DNA from: Gammaproteobacteria bacterium
Lineage (GTDB): Bacteria > Pseudomonadota > Gammaproteobacteria > UBA6429 > Thiohalophilaceae
DNA length: 35,286 bases
Assembly: GCA_030594815.1 (NCBI GenBank)
Contig: JAUVEN010000018.1
Coordinates: 1 to 35,286, forward strand
Direction: 5' to 3'
The position numbers were made by a program, and so were the translations under genes. Under the pieces are notes generated by a model. It was not told the DNA's origin and searched no databases. It saw only the letters and a list, made by a program, of their open reading frames with translations. This document shows positions 25,262 through 32,644 of this stretch, in pieces (positions within the stretch are counted from its first letter, which is position 1; every line of letters begins with the position of its first letter).

Positions 25262-25427
25262 CACATGAGATTAATGCCGTTCAGTTAAGTGTTTGGTTTT
25301 ATTCCCCCTCCCTCAGGGAGGGGGTTAGGGGGAGGGGATCATTATAAATCACCCCACCCTAGCCCTCCCCTTGAAGGGGAGGGAATTAATTTTTATGCTC
25401 TTAACTGATCGGCATTACACATGAGAT
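25262..25427. mobile_element. IS4-type miniature element (MITE) with 10-bp target duplication
   Basis: A 146-bp element (25272-25417) with 18-bp terminal inverted repeats, TAATGCCGTTCAGTTAAG on the left and CTTAACTGATCGGCATTA on the right; one mismatch. It is flanked by perfect 10-bp direct repeats CACATGAGAT (25262-25271, 25418-25427), as expected for a target duplication. The ends match my recollection of the IS4 terminus (TAATGCCGATCAGTTAAG), whose duplications are about 10-13 bp. The interior has no transposase; it holds an inverted pair of CCCTCCC hairpins (25304-25338, 25350-25384) of the family also seen at 758-880 and 7159-7244. It sits between rppH and ptsP. Confidence 0.88.
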
Positions 25428-25461
25428 AGACTTTTTGCGTCACAATAACGCAAAGAAAATC

Positions 25462-25932
25462 TTAACTAATTAACGGTAATAACTCTTTCAACGCTTCTGT
25501 ATACACATCACGCTTAAAAGAAATGACCGATTTAGGAGGTAATAAATGATCAACCCAACGCCATTGATCAAACTCTGGTTTTTCACTGCTATCAAGACAT
25601 ACATCAGACTCTTGACCTGTGAAGCGTAATAAAAACCAGCGCTGCTTTTGTCCAATACAACATGGCGTCTGGTGGCGTCGAATGAGATGCTCTGGAATGT
25701 CATAGCGCAGCCAGTCTTGCGTAGAACCAATTACTTCAACACATTCTTTAGTTACACCGATTTCTTCATGTAACTCACGAAAAACTGCTTGTTCAGCTGA
25801 CTCAGACTCATGAATACCACCTTGAGGGAACTGCCAGGCATCTTCTCCAATCCGTTTTGCCCAAAATAAGCTGCCGTCCATATTCACTAAAATAATACCA
25901 ACGTTCGCTCTGTACCCTTCTGTGTCAATCAC
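25462..25932 (-). CDS. rppH: RNA pyrophosphohydrolase
   Basis: Nudix enzyme removing pyrophosphate from the 5' triphosphate of mRNA, which opens it to RNase E decay. Length is 156 residues. The Nudix box runs from Gly in QGGIHESESAEQAVFREL to HEEIGV and fits G-x5-E-x7-REU-x-EE-x-GU. N-terminal RANVGIILVNMDGSLFWAKR and GEDAWQFPQGGI are characteristic of RppH. The start is GTG 25932, giving MIDTEGYRANVG, the family opening. ptsP is the next gene on the same strand. The HAD hydrolase gene is divergent, a common gammaproteobacterial order. Confidence 0.95.
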   Translation of the reverse strand: MIDTEGYRANVGIILVNMDGSLFWAKRIGEDAWQFPQGGIHESESAEQAVFRELHEEIGVTKECVEVIGSTQDWLRYDIPEHLIRRHQTPCCIGQKQRWFLLRFTGQESDVCLDSSEKPEFDQWRWVDHLLPPKSVISFKRDVYTEALKELLPLIS

Positions 25933-26111
25933 TTAAAAAACTCTCTTCATTCACTCCTTTAGATTGTTTCATGTTCACCGCCTCTCAGCAAATCTATTCA
26001 AAACCATCTATTTATCATTAATTATCAAATAGTTAGCGATATTAGTAAAAACTAACATGCCTATAAAGGTACTTTTACGTTAATATTGGCGTTTTCCAAT
26101 AATTAAAGGCA

Positions 26112-26774
26112 ATGATTGTGGCTCTCGCTATTTTTGATTTAGACAATACTTTATTAAACGGAGACAGTGATTACCTGTGGGGGCAATTTTTAGCTCAACA
26201 GGGTCGTGTCGATGCGAAACATTACGAAAAAGAGAATCAGCGTTTTTATGATGAGTATGTTGCAGGTAATCTAGATATTTTTGAATTTTTAGAGTTTAGC
26301 CTTGCTCCACTAAGTCAAATGGAAATGGATGAACTTAACCAGCTCCATAACAAATTTATGAATGAATGTATTCGCCCCGTAATAACAACCAGGAGCCGCT
26401 CATTAATTCAGCAACATACTGATCAAAATGACACTCTTTTGATTATAACTGCAACCAACCTTTTTATTACTGCACCTATAGCTGAAGAGTTATGCATACC
26501 CAATATTCTGGCGACTGAACCTGAAATTATTGATAATCGTTATAGCGGTAAGGTATCCGGCATACCTTGCTTTAGAGAAGGAAAAGTGGAACGTCTAGCG
26601 ACATGGTTAAAAGAAACGGGAGGCAATCTCGCAGACAGTTATTTTTATAGCGACTCGCATAATGATTTACCTTTGTTAGAAATAGTCAAAAGACCAATTG
26701 CTGTCGATCCCGATAATACTCTTCGAACACACGCAGAAATGAAAGGCTGGGATATTATTAGTTTACGGGATTAA
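26112..26774 (+). CDS. HAD-superfamily IB hydrolase (SerB/CicA-like)
   Basis: A 220-residue phosphatase-like protein. HAD motif I is FDLDNTLLNGDSDYLWG, motif II is in LIITATNLFITAPI, and motif III/IV is SYFYSDSHNDLPLLEIV. The all-helical cap (about 20-90) places it in subfamily IB, related to phosphoserine phosphatase and 1-phosphohistidinol-type enzymes. The substrate cannot be told. The conserved position divergent from rppH suggests a housekeeping function. The ATG at 26112 is followed by VALAIFDLDNTL. Its 3' end converges on the chemoreceptor gene with a gap of 19 bp and no visible terminator. Confidence 0.88.
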   Translation: MIVALAIFDLDNTLLNGDSDYLWGQFLAQQGRVDAKHYEKENQRFYDEYVAGNLDIFEFLEFSLAPLSQMEMDELNQLHNKFMNECIRPVITTRSRSLIQQHTDQNDTLLIITATNLFITAPIAEELCIPNILATEPEIIDNRYSGKVSGIPCFREGKVERLATWLKETGGNLADSYFYSDSHNDLPLLEIVKRPIAVDPDNTLRTHAEMKGWDIISLRD

Positions 26775-26793
26775 ATACGGTAGCAAGATAATT

Positions 26794-27999
26794 CTAGAAC
26801 AACTCAATGTCATTATCAGATTGGGCCGTTACATTATCACCATTATGCAACGATACTTCTTCGGCTGTGGTGTAATTTAATTTTAATGAATTTAATATCT
26901 CGTCAGTATTTAGTTCTGAAATTTCACCATTTTCTACCCTTTGCATTTGTTCATTAATTACTTTTGGCAATTCATTTAAGCCATCAACAACATGTACTAG
27001 TATTTGGCTTGTTCTATCCTGAAATTGTAATGACATAATAATTTCATTTACTTCAGAAACAATTTCTAAACTTTCATTCTTAAGTATTTCAGATGACTCA
27101 GACATACCTTTAGTCATCCATTCAAGACTTTCAAGTACTGTTTTTATGGTTGATGAACCTTCTTCTTCTAACAATAAGTCTTTTTCCATCGCAATGGTTG
27201 CCTCGTTCAGTGTATTCTCAACTGAAGAAGTAAAATGATTTATTGTTTCAGTAATTTGTCGGCCGGTTTCACCCGACTGGATAGACAACGAACGGACCTC
27301 GTCAGCCACGACAGCAAACCCACGTCCAACCTCACCTGCTCGTGCCGCTTCAATAGCAGCATTTAAAGCCAGTAAGTTTGTTTGTGATGCAATTTTTTCT
27401 ACACCCTCAGCCATACTTTTTAATATGGCGGTATCATCTGCCAGTTCTTTTAGATGTTCAAAGGATGCTTTTCTGTTCACTAGAGCAGCCGCGAGATTGG
27501 TTATGACCTTAGATAATTGTCCTCGACTATTCATAAATACGTTATCTAATAATGTTGACTCACTACCATCTTCAGCGGGGACTGAAGCATTAGAAAGCGT
27601 TGCAGCTTCGAGTGCACTATTTAACCGCCCCACTAAAGAGCTAAAGCGTGTCGACATAGTCGTTATCGCTTCTTCAGTTTGAAGTCGTGAATTTTCTATT
27701 TGACGGTTTGAAATTTCAATTACCTGGGAAATAACCTCAGATAAATTTTGCATTGAAGCAATGGTCACACTCGTATCTGTTACAACACTTTTTTCAATCT
27801 CTACCGCAACGTCATCTGAGGCTTCTTTCGCACGTAACAGTTCAAGTTTTAAACCCAAAAGCACAGAAATAACAATTATAATACCCGCATTAATCCAGAC
27901 TGATTCCACAGCTAAAACTGTGAGCCCTATTAAAACCAATCCTGCCAATACAGGCAAAATAAAAAACAGACTAAACTTAAACGTTGATTTATTGTTCAT
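26794..27999 (-). CDS. Methyl-accepting chemotaxis protein without a periplasmic sensor, with CheZ-like motif
   Basis: A 401-residue receptor. Two close hydrophobic segments occupy residues 9-50 ([20 protein letters not shown] and [13 protein letters not shown]), leaving almost no periplasmic domain; no HAMP domain is seen. The signalling hairpin is complete: [20 protein letters not shown] then [20 protein letters not shown]. Near residues 324-332 lies [11 protein letters not shown], with the D-x-x-x-Q spacing of the CheZ catalytic helix (QDLTGQ in E. coli). The C-terminus ends SDNDIELF, an acidic tail with a terminal Phe similar in style to CheZ tails that bind CheY. No CheR-docking pentapeptide of the NWETF type is present. 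Neighbours are ParA and Hpt genes on the same strand. Confidence 0.9.
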   Translation of the reverse strand: MNNKSTFKFSLFFILPVLAGLVLIGLTVLAVESVWINAGIIIVISVLLGLKLELLRAKEASDDVAVEIEKSVVTDTSVTIASMQNLSEVISQVIEISNRQIENSRLQTEEAITTMSTRFSSLVGRLNSALEAATLSNASVPAEDGSESTLLDNVFMNSRGQLSKVITNLAAALVNRKASFEHLKELADDTAILKSMAEGVEKIASQTNLLALNAAIEAARAGEVGRGFAVVADEVRSLSIQSGETGRQITETINHFTSSVENTLNEATIAMEKDLLLEEEGSSTIKTVLESLEWMTKGMSESSEILKNESLEIVSEVNEIIMSLQFQDRTSQILVHVVDGLNELPKVINEQMQRVENGEISELNTDEILNSLKLNYTTAEEVSLHNGDNVTAQSDNDIELF

Positions 28000-28111
28000 A
28001 TTTTTCTTATTTTTAGACCCAACAATAATTTATCCATCTCATATAAAAATCCCCTAAAGCCTTAGCTTTACAGTCTATTTATCGTCCTTGTACAAGTAAC
28101 CTTTAACCTAA

Positions 28112-28136
28112 TCGGGAATTAATTAAAGCTTCCCGA
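28112..28136. repeat. Short inverted repeat upstream of the receptor gene
   Basis: TCGGGAA (28112-28118) and TTCCCGA (28130-28136) are perfect inverses around an AT-rich 11-base centre. It could be an operator or leader hairpin of the chemoreceptor gene (start at 27999); no T tract follows. The remaining bases of the 28000-28236 gap show no gene. Confidence 0.4.
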
Positions 28137-28236
28137 GCACATAATACATGCAGTAAAAACAGGCATATTATTTGCGGACACGAGGAAATAACCAGGTAGA
28201 ACTTAGTGGAGGAGGTGAAAATTACGGGTAAGTACC

Positions 28237-28396
28237 AGGGGCTATTGAGTTTTCAGATGTTAGGCTGATTTTGAGATTGTTTAGTTCTTTCAAGGCATTT
28301 TGTACGTATCAATGCACTCCATTGATAGTAAAAAATAACGCAGGCAGGACTAAAATTAGCCAAAATCAGACAATAGATGAAAGCTCAACAGCCCCT
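28237..28396. repeat. 160-bp long-hairpin element abutting parA
   Basis: Left arm from AGGGGCT (28237-28243) and right arm ending AGCCCCT (28390-28396) are imperfect inverted copies for about 72 bases (left ...CTGATTTTGAGATTGTTTAG; right, read inverted, ...CTGATTTTGGCTAATTTTAG). The centre closes with TATCAATG/CATTGATA around CACTC. The whole element can fold as one long hairpin. It has the form of a MITE; no target duplication was found. Its right tip overlaps the first base of the parA stop codon. Confidence 0.8.
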
Positions 28397-29082
28397 TAAT
28401 GCGCGATTTTTTGCTTTGTTTTAATGAGATCTACATCTTCCAGCCAACGAACAAGAGGACGCCATTGTGCTTTATCACTTTCAGTACGTTTATCCCACAT
28501 TTCATGGATACCTATACCGCGTTCAGCAGCATGCACATAATTTTGCGTATCACGTAAAGTAGCAATGAAAGGAAGCTTTAATGTTTTTAAGAATCGCTCT
28601 AAAGATTTATAGGTAAGCGTGTTTTTCTTAGCCCTGTTAGCAACAACCGCAACATTAAGTCCCATTTGACGAACTTTTCCCATAACCAGCAATTCTTCAA
28701 TAAAACGCGTCACTGCATGTATATCAATTGAAGAAGGTAAAACAGGTACAATGATAGTATCGACCAGACGAATAAGATCTCTTAACTCATTTCCTGTAAT
28801 ACCTGCGGGCGCGTCAATAATCATTCGTTCAGTTTCAGGAGGTACCCGCATCTGAAAAGAGCGAGTAAGGCCGGTATTATTCTTTCGGCTTGCTACGTGC
28901 ACGCCGTAGATGGGTTTGCCCGATTTTGCGCGCTGACTTAGCCAGCGGATACTTGAACCTTGAGGATCAAAATCCAATAATGCAGTCGATAAGTCTTGTG
29001 TCGCAAAATAGCTGGCGAGATTAGTCGCCAATGTGGTTTTGCCACAGCCACCTTTTGAGTTGATCACAAGTATTTTCTGCAT
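28396..29082 (-). CDS. Orphan ParA/MinD-type ATPase
   Basis: A 228-residue deviant-Walker ATPase of the ParA group. The deviant Walker A is INSKGGCGKTTLATNLASYF, with the signature lysine in KGG; the second motif is LLDFDPQGSSIRWLSQR; Walker B is MIIDAPAGIT. No N-terminal DNA-binding domain (as in P1 ParA) and no adjacent ParB, so plasmid-style partition is unlikely. Such orphans often position chemoreceptor arrays, flagella or carboxysomes. The neighbours (a chemoreceptor downstream and an Hpt protein upstream) favour array positioning, which is inference. The start ATG 29082 is the family start (MQKILVINSKGG). The stop meets the 160-bp hairpin element. Confidence 0.9.
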   Translation of the reverse strand: MQKILVINSKGGCGKTTLATNLASYFATQDLSTALLDFDPQGSSIRWLSQRAKSGKPIYGVHVASRKNNTGLTRSFQMRVPPETERMIIDAPAGITGNELRDLIRLVDTIIVPVLPSSIDIHAVTRFIEELLVMGKVRQMGLNVAVVANRAKKNTLTYKSLERFLKTLKLPFIATLRDTQNYVHAAERGIGIHEMWDKRTESDKAQWRPLVRWLEDVDLIKTKQKIAH

Positions 29083-29407
29083 AACGCCTACTACCTATCC
29101 ATGGGTCTGATGGGGCTCAATTTCGTATCGCAGAGCGGACCTCATTAAAACGAATCACATTCTAGCCTAGATAACATCGGCCGCACCTGCCCAATAAATT
29201 GAGTATATTTATGTGCCGTATCTCACAGTTTAGACTATATTTAACAAAAAGTTAATATTTTAGTTAAATAAAGCACTGTAAGTCACTGTATTTGCTAAAC
29301 TATTATTAAACAATACTATCGCTAGCTGTTTCTAGTGATAGTGAAGACTAACTTTCTAACAACAAAAAAAGGAAAATGCCTATAACTCTGTTGAGTTAGA
29401 AATAGTG
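29083..29407. other. Intergenic gap between parA and the Hpt gene
   Basis: 325 bp with no convincing gene. CTATCGCTAG (about 29315-29324) and CTAGTGATAG (about 29331-29340) form a ten-pair hairpin with one wobble, without a T tract on the minus strand. The remainder is AT-rich and probably contains the parA promoter, which could not be placed. Confidence 0.5.
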
Positions 29408-30163
29408 CTACGTCACACCCATCATTTCTTTGACAATTTCCGTTAAATCACCATCTTTGATGCTTTTTCTGTCTAATATTGCATCAAAATCATCTTTATT
29501 AGCAATTTTATCAATGTCACGAGATGTTATGAGTATTGTTTTGATATGTTTGTTGAAATTGTGAACTAAACGCAGTGCGGCCACTAAAGCATCACCGTTC
29601 AAACGTGTGCTTTCAAGAGAAGTAATGAGAAGGTCATATTTATGATTTAATAAATAATCGAGTCCCTGTAACCCGTCTTGTGTAAAGGTGAAGTTGATGG
29701 ACATTCCTTCCAGGCTATATTCGACCACACTGGCATATAGCTTTGATGGTTCAATAACAAGAACATTAAGCCCCTCTGTGAAAACCTGTCCTCGTAATAC
29801 CTCAAGCCGTTCACTAATATCGAGAGGAATTTTTTTTGTAACAAGGAGAGATTCTGTTGTATCTCTTAAAACATCAATAAATTTAAGCAGAATATCGAGG
29901 GTCGAAGGTTCATTGAACTTTTTCTTTTCCATCAGCGCCAACATGGCATCTTCCATACCATGAGCAATTCTCGTTATCTCATGAAAATTATAGCTACCTG
30001 CACTCCCCTTTAAACTGTGTACCATGCGGAATAATTCATCATATGAACCAGCATCGCGTGAAGACATTACTTCATCTTCGATTTTAATAATGCGCTCAGG
30101 CATATCATCGAGAAAACCTTCTCTTAAATGCTCTAATAACTCTGTTACGGATTGGTCGCTCAT
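29408..30163 (-). CDS. Hpt-domain protein with degenerate receiver domain
   Basis: A 251-residue protein of two domains. The N-terminal Hpt domain (about 1-115) has the phosphorylatable His49 in FRMVHSLKGSAGSYNFHEIT. The C-terminal receiver-like domain (about 131-250) keeps the fold pattern but not the active site: the acidic pair is Glu138-Pro139 in VLVIEPSK, and Ser182 in LLITSLESTRLNGDAL takes the place of the phosphoacceptor aspartate. Thr213 (ILITS) and Lys233 (DRKS) remain. So the Hpt can probably accept phosphate while the receiver likely acts only in protein contacts. The start is ATG 30163. It heads the minus-strand cluster with parA and the chemoreceptor; no histidine kinase is in the window. 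Confidence 0.88.
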   Translation of the reverse strand: MSDQSVTELLEHLREGFLDDMPERIIKIEDEVMSSRDAGSYDELFRMVHSLKGSAGSYNFHEITRIAHGMEDAMLALMEKKKFNEPSTLDILLKFIDVLRDTTESLLVTKKIPLDISERLEVLRGQVFTEGLNVLVIEPSKLYASVVEYSLEGMSINFTFTQDGLQGLDYLLNHKYDLLITSLESTRLNGDALVAALRLVHNFNKHIKTILITSRDIDKIANKDDFDAILDRKSIKDGDLTEIVKEMMGVT

Positions 30164-30321
30164 CGGTATAACTATCGGACTATCTTCAAATTTATTTAGT
30201 GTTCATCCCTGTTTTATCACTAAATCCCTCTCATCAAAAGGGACTAAGAGCTTTGTAATAGACACACATTGGTGGTTTAATCCGACTTTATTTCAATTTC
30301 TGGCTTTTAAACGACAAATTT

Positions 30322-31296
30322 ATGCGCCCTCTCTCATTTATTATTTTCTTATCTGTTATGAGTATATTACTCATAACCGGTTCTCTAATGGTAGGCAGCG
30401 TATCGATTCCTTTAAAAACAGTATGGATGACAATAATCGATCCCGGAGCACAGGGCGCATCACTCATTGTTACCGAGCTTCGCTTGCCCAGAACATTAGC
30501 CGCATTTGCAACAGGAGCATTGCTTGCCCAAGCCGGAGCTTTAATGCAGGTGCTTGTTCGCAATCCATTGGCTGACCCGTATATTTTAGGCGTATCAGGT
30601 GGCGCGGCAACTGCTGTACTCATTGGTATGTTATTAGGCTTAACCAGTGCTTTTGGATTAACCGGACTGGCATTTATTGGTGCATTAATCGCAATGTTTT
30701 TAGTTTTTGTTATTGCCCATCAAAAGGGAAACTGGACACCTACTCGACTATTATTGACGGGTGTTGTGATTGCAGCAGGCTGGGGCGCAGCGATCAGCTT
30801 AATTTTAACCTTGTCGCCCGCCAACAACTTACATGGCATGTTATTTTGGTTGATGGGTGATCTTAGTTATAGCTATTCTGTTTCTTTTGCCTTTAGCGCA
30901 TTAATTATCGGCTTGATATTTAGCATGTTGTTGTCATCTCAACTTAATGTTTTGATTCGTGGCGACAAACTCGCCGCAACCTTAGGCGTTAACCTTAAAC
31001 AGTTACATATAAAAATTTATATTCTTGCTTCATTACTCACCGCAGCGGCAGTTGTTCAGGCAGGCAGTATTGGTTTTGTTGGTTTCATCGTGCCACATTT
31101 AATTCGCTTAACAGGTTTAACCGATCATCGTTTCTTACTGCCCGCGGCAACATTAGGTGGTGGCATATTGGTCTTAGTTGCCGATACTGCGGCACGTACA
31201 CTGATTGCACCACAACAATTACCCGTCGGAATTATTACAGCACTCATTGGTATTCCCTTGTTCCTGTTTTTATTACAGCGGGATGCAAAACAATGA
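30322..31296 (+). CDS. btuC: Cobalamin ABC transporter permease (FecCD family)
   Basis: Inner-membrane permease of 324 residues, near E. coli BtuC (326). About ten hydrophobic segments are visible, with the FecCD features RLPRTLAAFATGALLAQAGA, LMQVLVRNPLADPYILGVSG, AGSIGFVGFIVPHLIRLTG and the EF-like coupling region PHLIRL. Family members take up vitamin B12, haem or siderophores; the riboswitch, btuB and adenosyltransferase genes downstream identify B12. It overlaps btuD by four bases (ATGA), so the two are translationally coupled. No binding protein (BtuF) gene is in the window; it may lie beyond the right edge. No riboswitch precedes btuC. Confidence 0.9.
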   Translation: MRPLSFIIFLSVMSILLITGSLMVGSVSIPLKTVWMTIIDPGAQGASLIVTELRLPRTLAAFATGALLAQAGALMQVLVRNPLADPYILGVSGGAATAVLIGMLLGLTSAFGLTGLAFIGALIAMFLVFVIAHQKGNWTPTRLLLTGVVIAAGWGAAISLILTLSPANNLHGMLFWLMGDLSYSYSVSFAFSALIIGLIFSMLLSSQLNVLIRGDKLAATLGVNLKQLHIKIYILASLLTAAAVVQAGSIGFVGFIVPHLIRLTGLTDHRFLLPAATLGGGILVLVADTAARTLIAPQQLPVGIITALIGIPLFLFLLQRDAKQ

Positions 31297-32054
31297 GCCT
31301 GATAAGTTGTAACAACTTAACCGTTAAAATTGCAGACACGCAAGTATGTGAGAATCTAACACTGTCGATCAAGACCAGAGAAAACTGGGCAATATTAGGT
31401 ATGAATGGCTGCGGTAAAACAACGTTACTTCATTCCCTTGCTGGATTATTGCTTCCTCAATCTGGCGATATAAATATTGGTACTATTAATTTAAACACTT
31501 TACCTCGCCGTGAAGTTGCACAACAACTCGGCTTATTATTACAGCACCAGGAGGATCATTTTCCGGGAACCGTTTTAGAAGCCGTATTAATTGGTCGACA
31601 TCCTCATCTTAAAAGCTGGCAGTGGGAAACGGAGAGTGATGAACAGTTAGTGATTGATACTTTAAAGTTAGTTGGCCTTGAACATTTTTCTCAGCGTTCG
31701 ATCCTTACATTATCGGGTGGTGAACGTCAGCGTGTTGCACTTGCAACGTTGTTAGTTCAGCAAACAAAAATTCGTCTTCTTGATGAACCGGTCAATCATC
31801 TTGATATTCACCATCAGCATGAAGTCATGAAAATATTAACAAAAAACGACGACAACATTGCCAATATGTTTGTTTTACACGATGTTAATCTTGCTGCACG
31901 ATATTGTGATCATGCGTTGTTAATTTATGGTGATGGAAAAGTTCTGCAAGGCACTACTACAGACGTATTATCTGAAAAAAATCTAGCCGAACTCTATCTG
32001 TATCCCCTTCAGGAAATAATGCACAACAACCAACGCTGGTTCATTGCAAATTAA
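31293..32054 (+). CDS. btuD: Cobalamin ABC transporter ATP-binding protein
   Basis: A 253-residue ATPase partner of BtuC. Walker A is GMNGCGKTT, signature LSGGERQRVALATLL, Walker B IRLLDEP, D-loop VNHLDIHHQ, H-loop FVLHDVNLAARYCDHAL. The Q-loop is LLLQHQEDHFPGTVLEAVLI. Family could also serve siderophore uptake; the B12 context decides. The start ATG 31293 overlaps the btuC stop. A pair of GTAGG repeats follows the stop and may end the btuCD transcript before the riboswitch promoter. Confidence 0.9.
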   Translation: MSLISCNNLTVKIADTQVCENLTLSIKTRENWAILGMNGCGKTTLLHSLAGLLLPQSGDINIGTINLNTLPRREVAQQLGLLLQHQEDHFPGTVLEAVLIGRHPHLKSWQWETESDEQLVIDTLKLVGLEHFSQRSILTLSGGERQRVALATLLVQQTKIRLLDEPVNHLDIHHQHEVMKILTKNDDNIANMFVLHDVNLAARYCDHALLIYGDGKVLQGTTTDVLSEKNLAELYLYPLQEIMHNNQRWFIAN

Positions 32055-32080
32055 AGAATTTGTACTTCAATTAGACTCCG

Positions 32081-32145
32081 CGTCAGACTGAAGTCTGACC
32101 TACAAAAATCAAAACGACCACTTGTAGGTCCGAATTCATTCGGAC
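32081..32145. repeat. GTAGG REP pair between btuD and the riboswitch
   Basis: 32081-32104 (CGTCAGACTGAAGTCTGACC then TACA, minus orientation) and 32124-32145 (GTAGGTCCGAATTCATTCGG then AC, plus orientation). The two share the GTAGGTC head but have different stems: CAGAC as near the RAYT, and CCGAA with an ATTCATT-type loop as at 15240. Two stem types lie side by side here. Confidence 0.9.
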
Positions 32146-32261
32146 AAATCTACCTACTAGCACTTAAGGCTGCCCAAACACTCAAAATTAAGACATCTAT
32201 CTAAGTATTTGAATTACTTTATATATTTAGAATAAACACTTTTTTCCAGGCTAAAACTAAT

Positions 32262-32290
32262 TTGACACTCCCCCACAAGATCGCTAAAGT
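32262..32290 (+). promoter_or_regulatory. Sigma70 promoter of the riboswitch-btuB unit
   Basis: TTGACA (32262-32267), a 17-base spacer, and TAAAGT (32285-32290). The -35 is a perfect consensus. Transcription would start near 32297, a few bases before the first riboswitch stem. Confidence 0.75.
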
Positions 32291-32304
32291 TGCGCCACTT
32301 TTAC

Positions 32305-32525
32305 TGCTTCAGGTGCTGAGCCAACTACCATGTTGGTAAAGTGAAACGAGAAGTCGGTGCGAAATCGCCTCAAAAACGAAATCAATTCCGACGCTGCCCC
32401 CGCAACGGTAGTCGAGTTTAAGTGAATCATCCCTGCCACTGTGTCATATGACATGGGAAGGCGATTCACTCCATAAACAACTTAGCTTGCTTATGACTCG
32501 AGAGCCCGGAGACCGGCCTGATGTG
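32305..32525 (+). promoter_or_regulatory. Cobalamin riboswitch with enlarged L4 loop
   Basis: The conserved core GACGCTGCCCCCGCAACGG lies at 32390-32408 and the B12 box GAGCCCGGAGACCGGCCTG at 32502-32520. P1 is TCAGG (32309-32313) with CCTGA (32517-32521). A CCAAC/GTTGG hairpin follows; P4 is GTCGG (32353-32357) with CCGAC (32388-32392); AGTGAATC (32420-32427) pairs with GATTCACT (32463-32470); the P6-region hairpin contains TGTCATATGACA. The P4 loop has 30 bases instead of the usual seven or eight, with the repeat CGAAATC at 32360-32366 and 32377-32383. Adenosylcobalamin or a related corrinoid should repress btuB. Confidence 0.93.
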
Positions 32526-32582
32526 ATCGTAGTGTATCGCGGAGGGCGATGGCGGGCGGATTACTTATTTCCCGACCCCAAT

Positions 32583-32639
32583 TTTCCTCTATCGAATACT
32601 TAATTATTACGCGCGTGGGTGTGCGTTTACTCGAGGAAA
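32583..32639 (+). promoter_or_regulatory. btuB: Ribosome-binding-site hairpin, likely expression platform
   Basis: TTTCCTC (32583-32589) is an exact inverse of GAGGAAA (32633-32639), which contains the btuB Shine-Dalgarno sequence six bases before ATG 32645. No T-tract terminator lies between the riboswitch and the gene, so translational control by hiding the binding site is the simplest reading. Confidence 0.6.
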
Positions 32640-32644
32640 TACAA

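Noticed and set aside
28217-28275. Short GTG frame after GGAGGAG as a small protein
   Set aside because: Spacing between the binding site and start is too short, and the frame runs into the 160-bp hairpin element.
29376-29399. Seven-codon open frame MPITLLS with an AAGGA ahead, as a leader peptide
   Set aside because: No plus-strand gene or attenuator follows it; the next genes are on the other strand until 30322.
30164-30321. Second cobalamin riboswitch upstream of btuC
   Set aside because: No GCTGCCCCCGC core or B12 box is present in the 158-bp gap.
32549-32644. Upstream in-frame ATG giving a longer BtuB
   Set aside because: It has no suitable binding site and would put 32 residues before a clear signal peptide; ATG 32645 has GAGGAAA in the right place.
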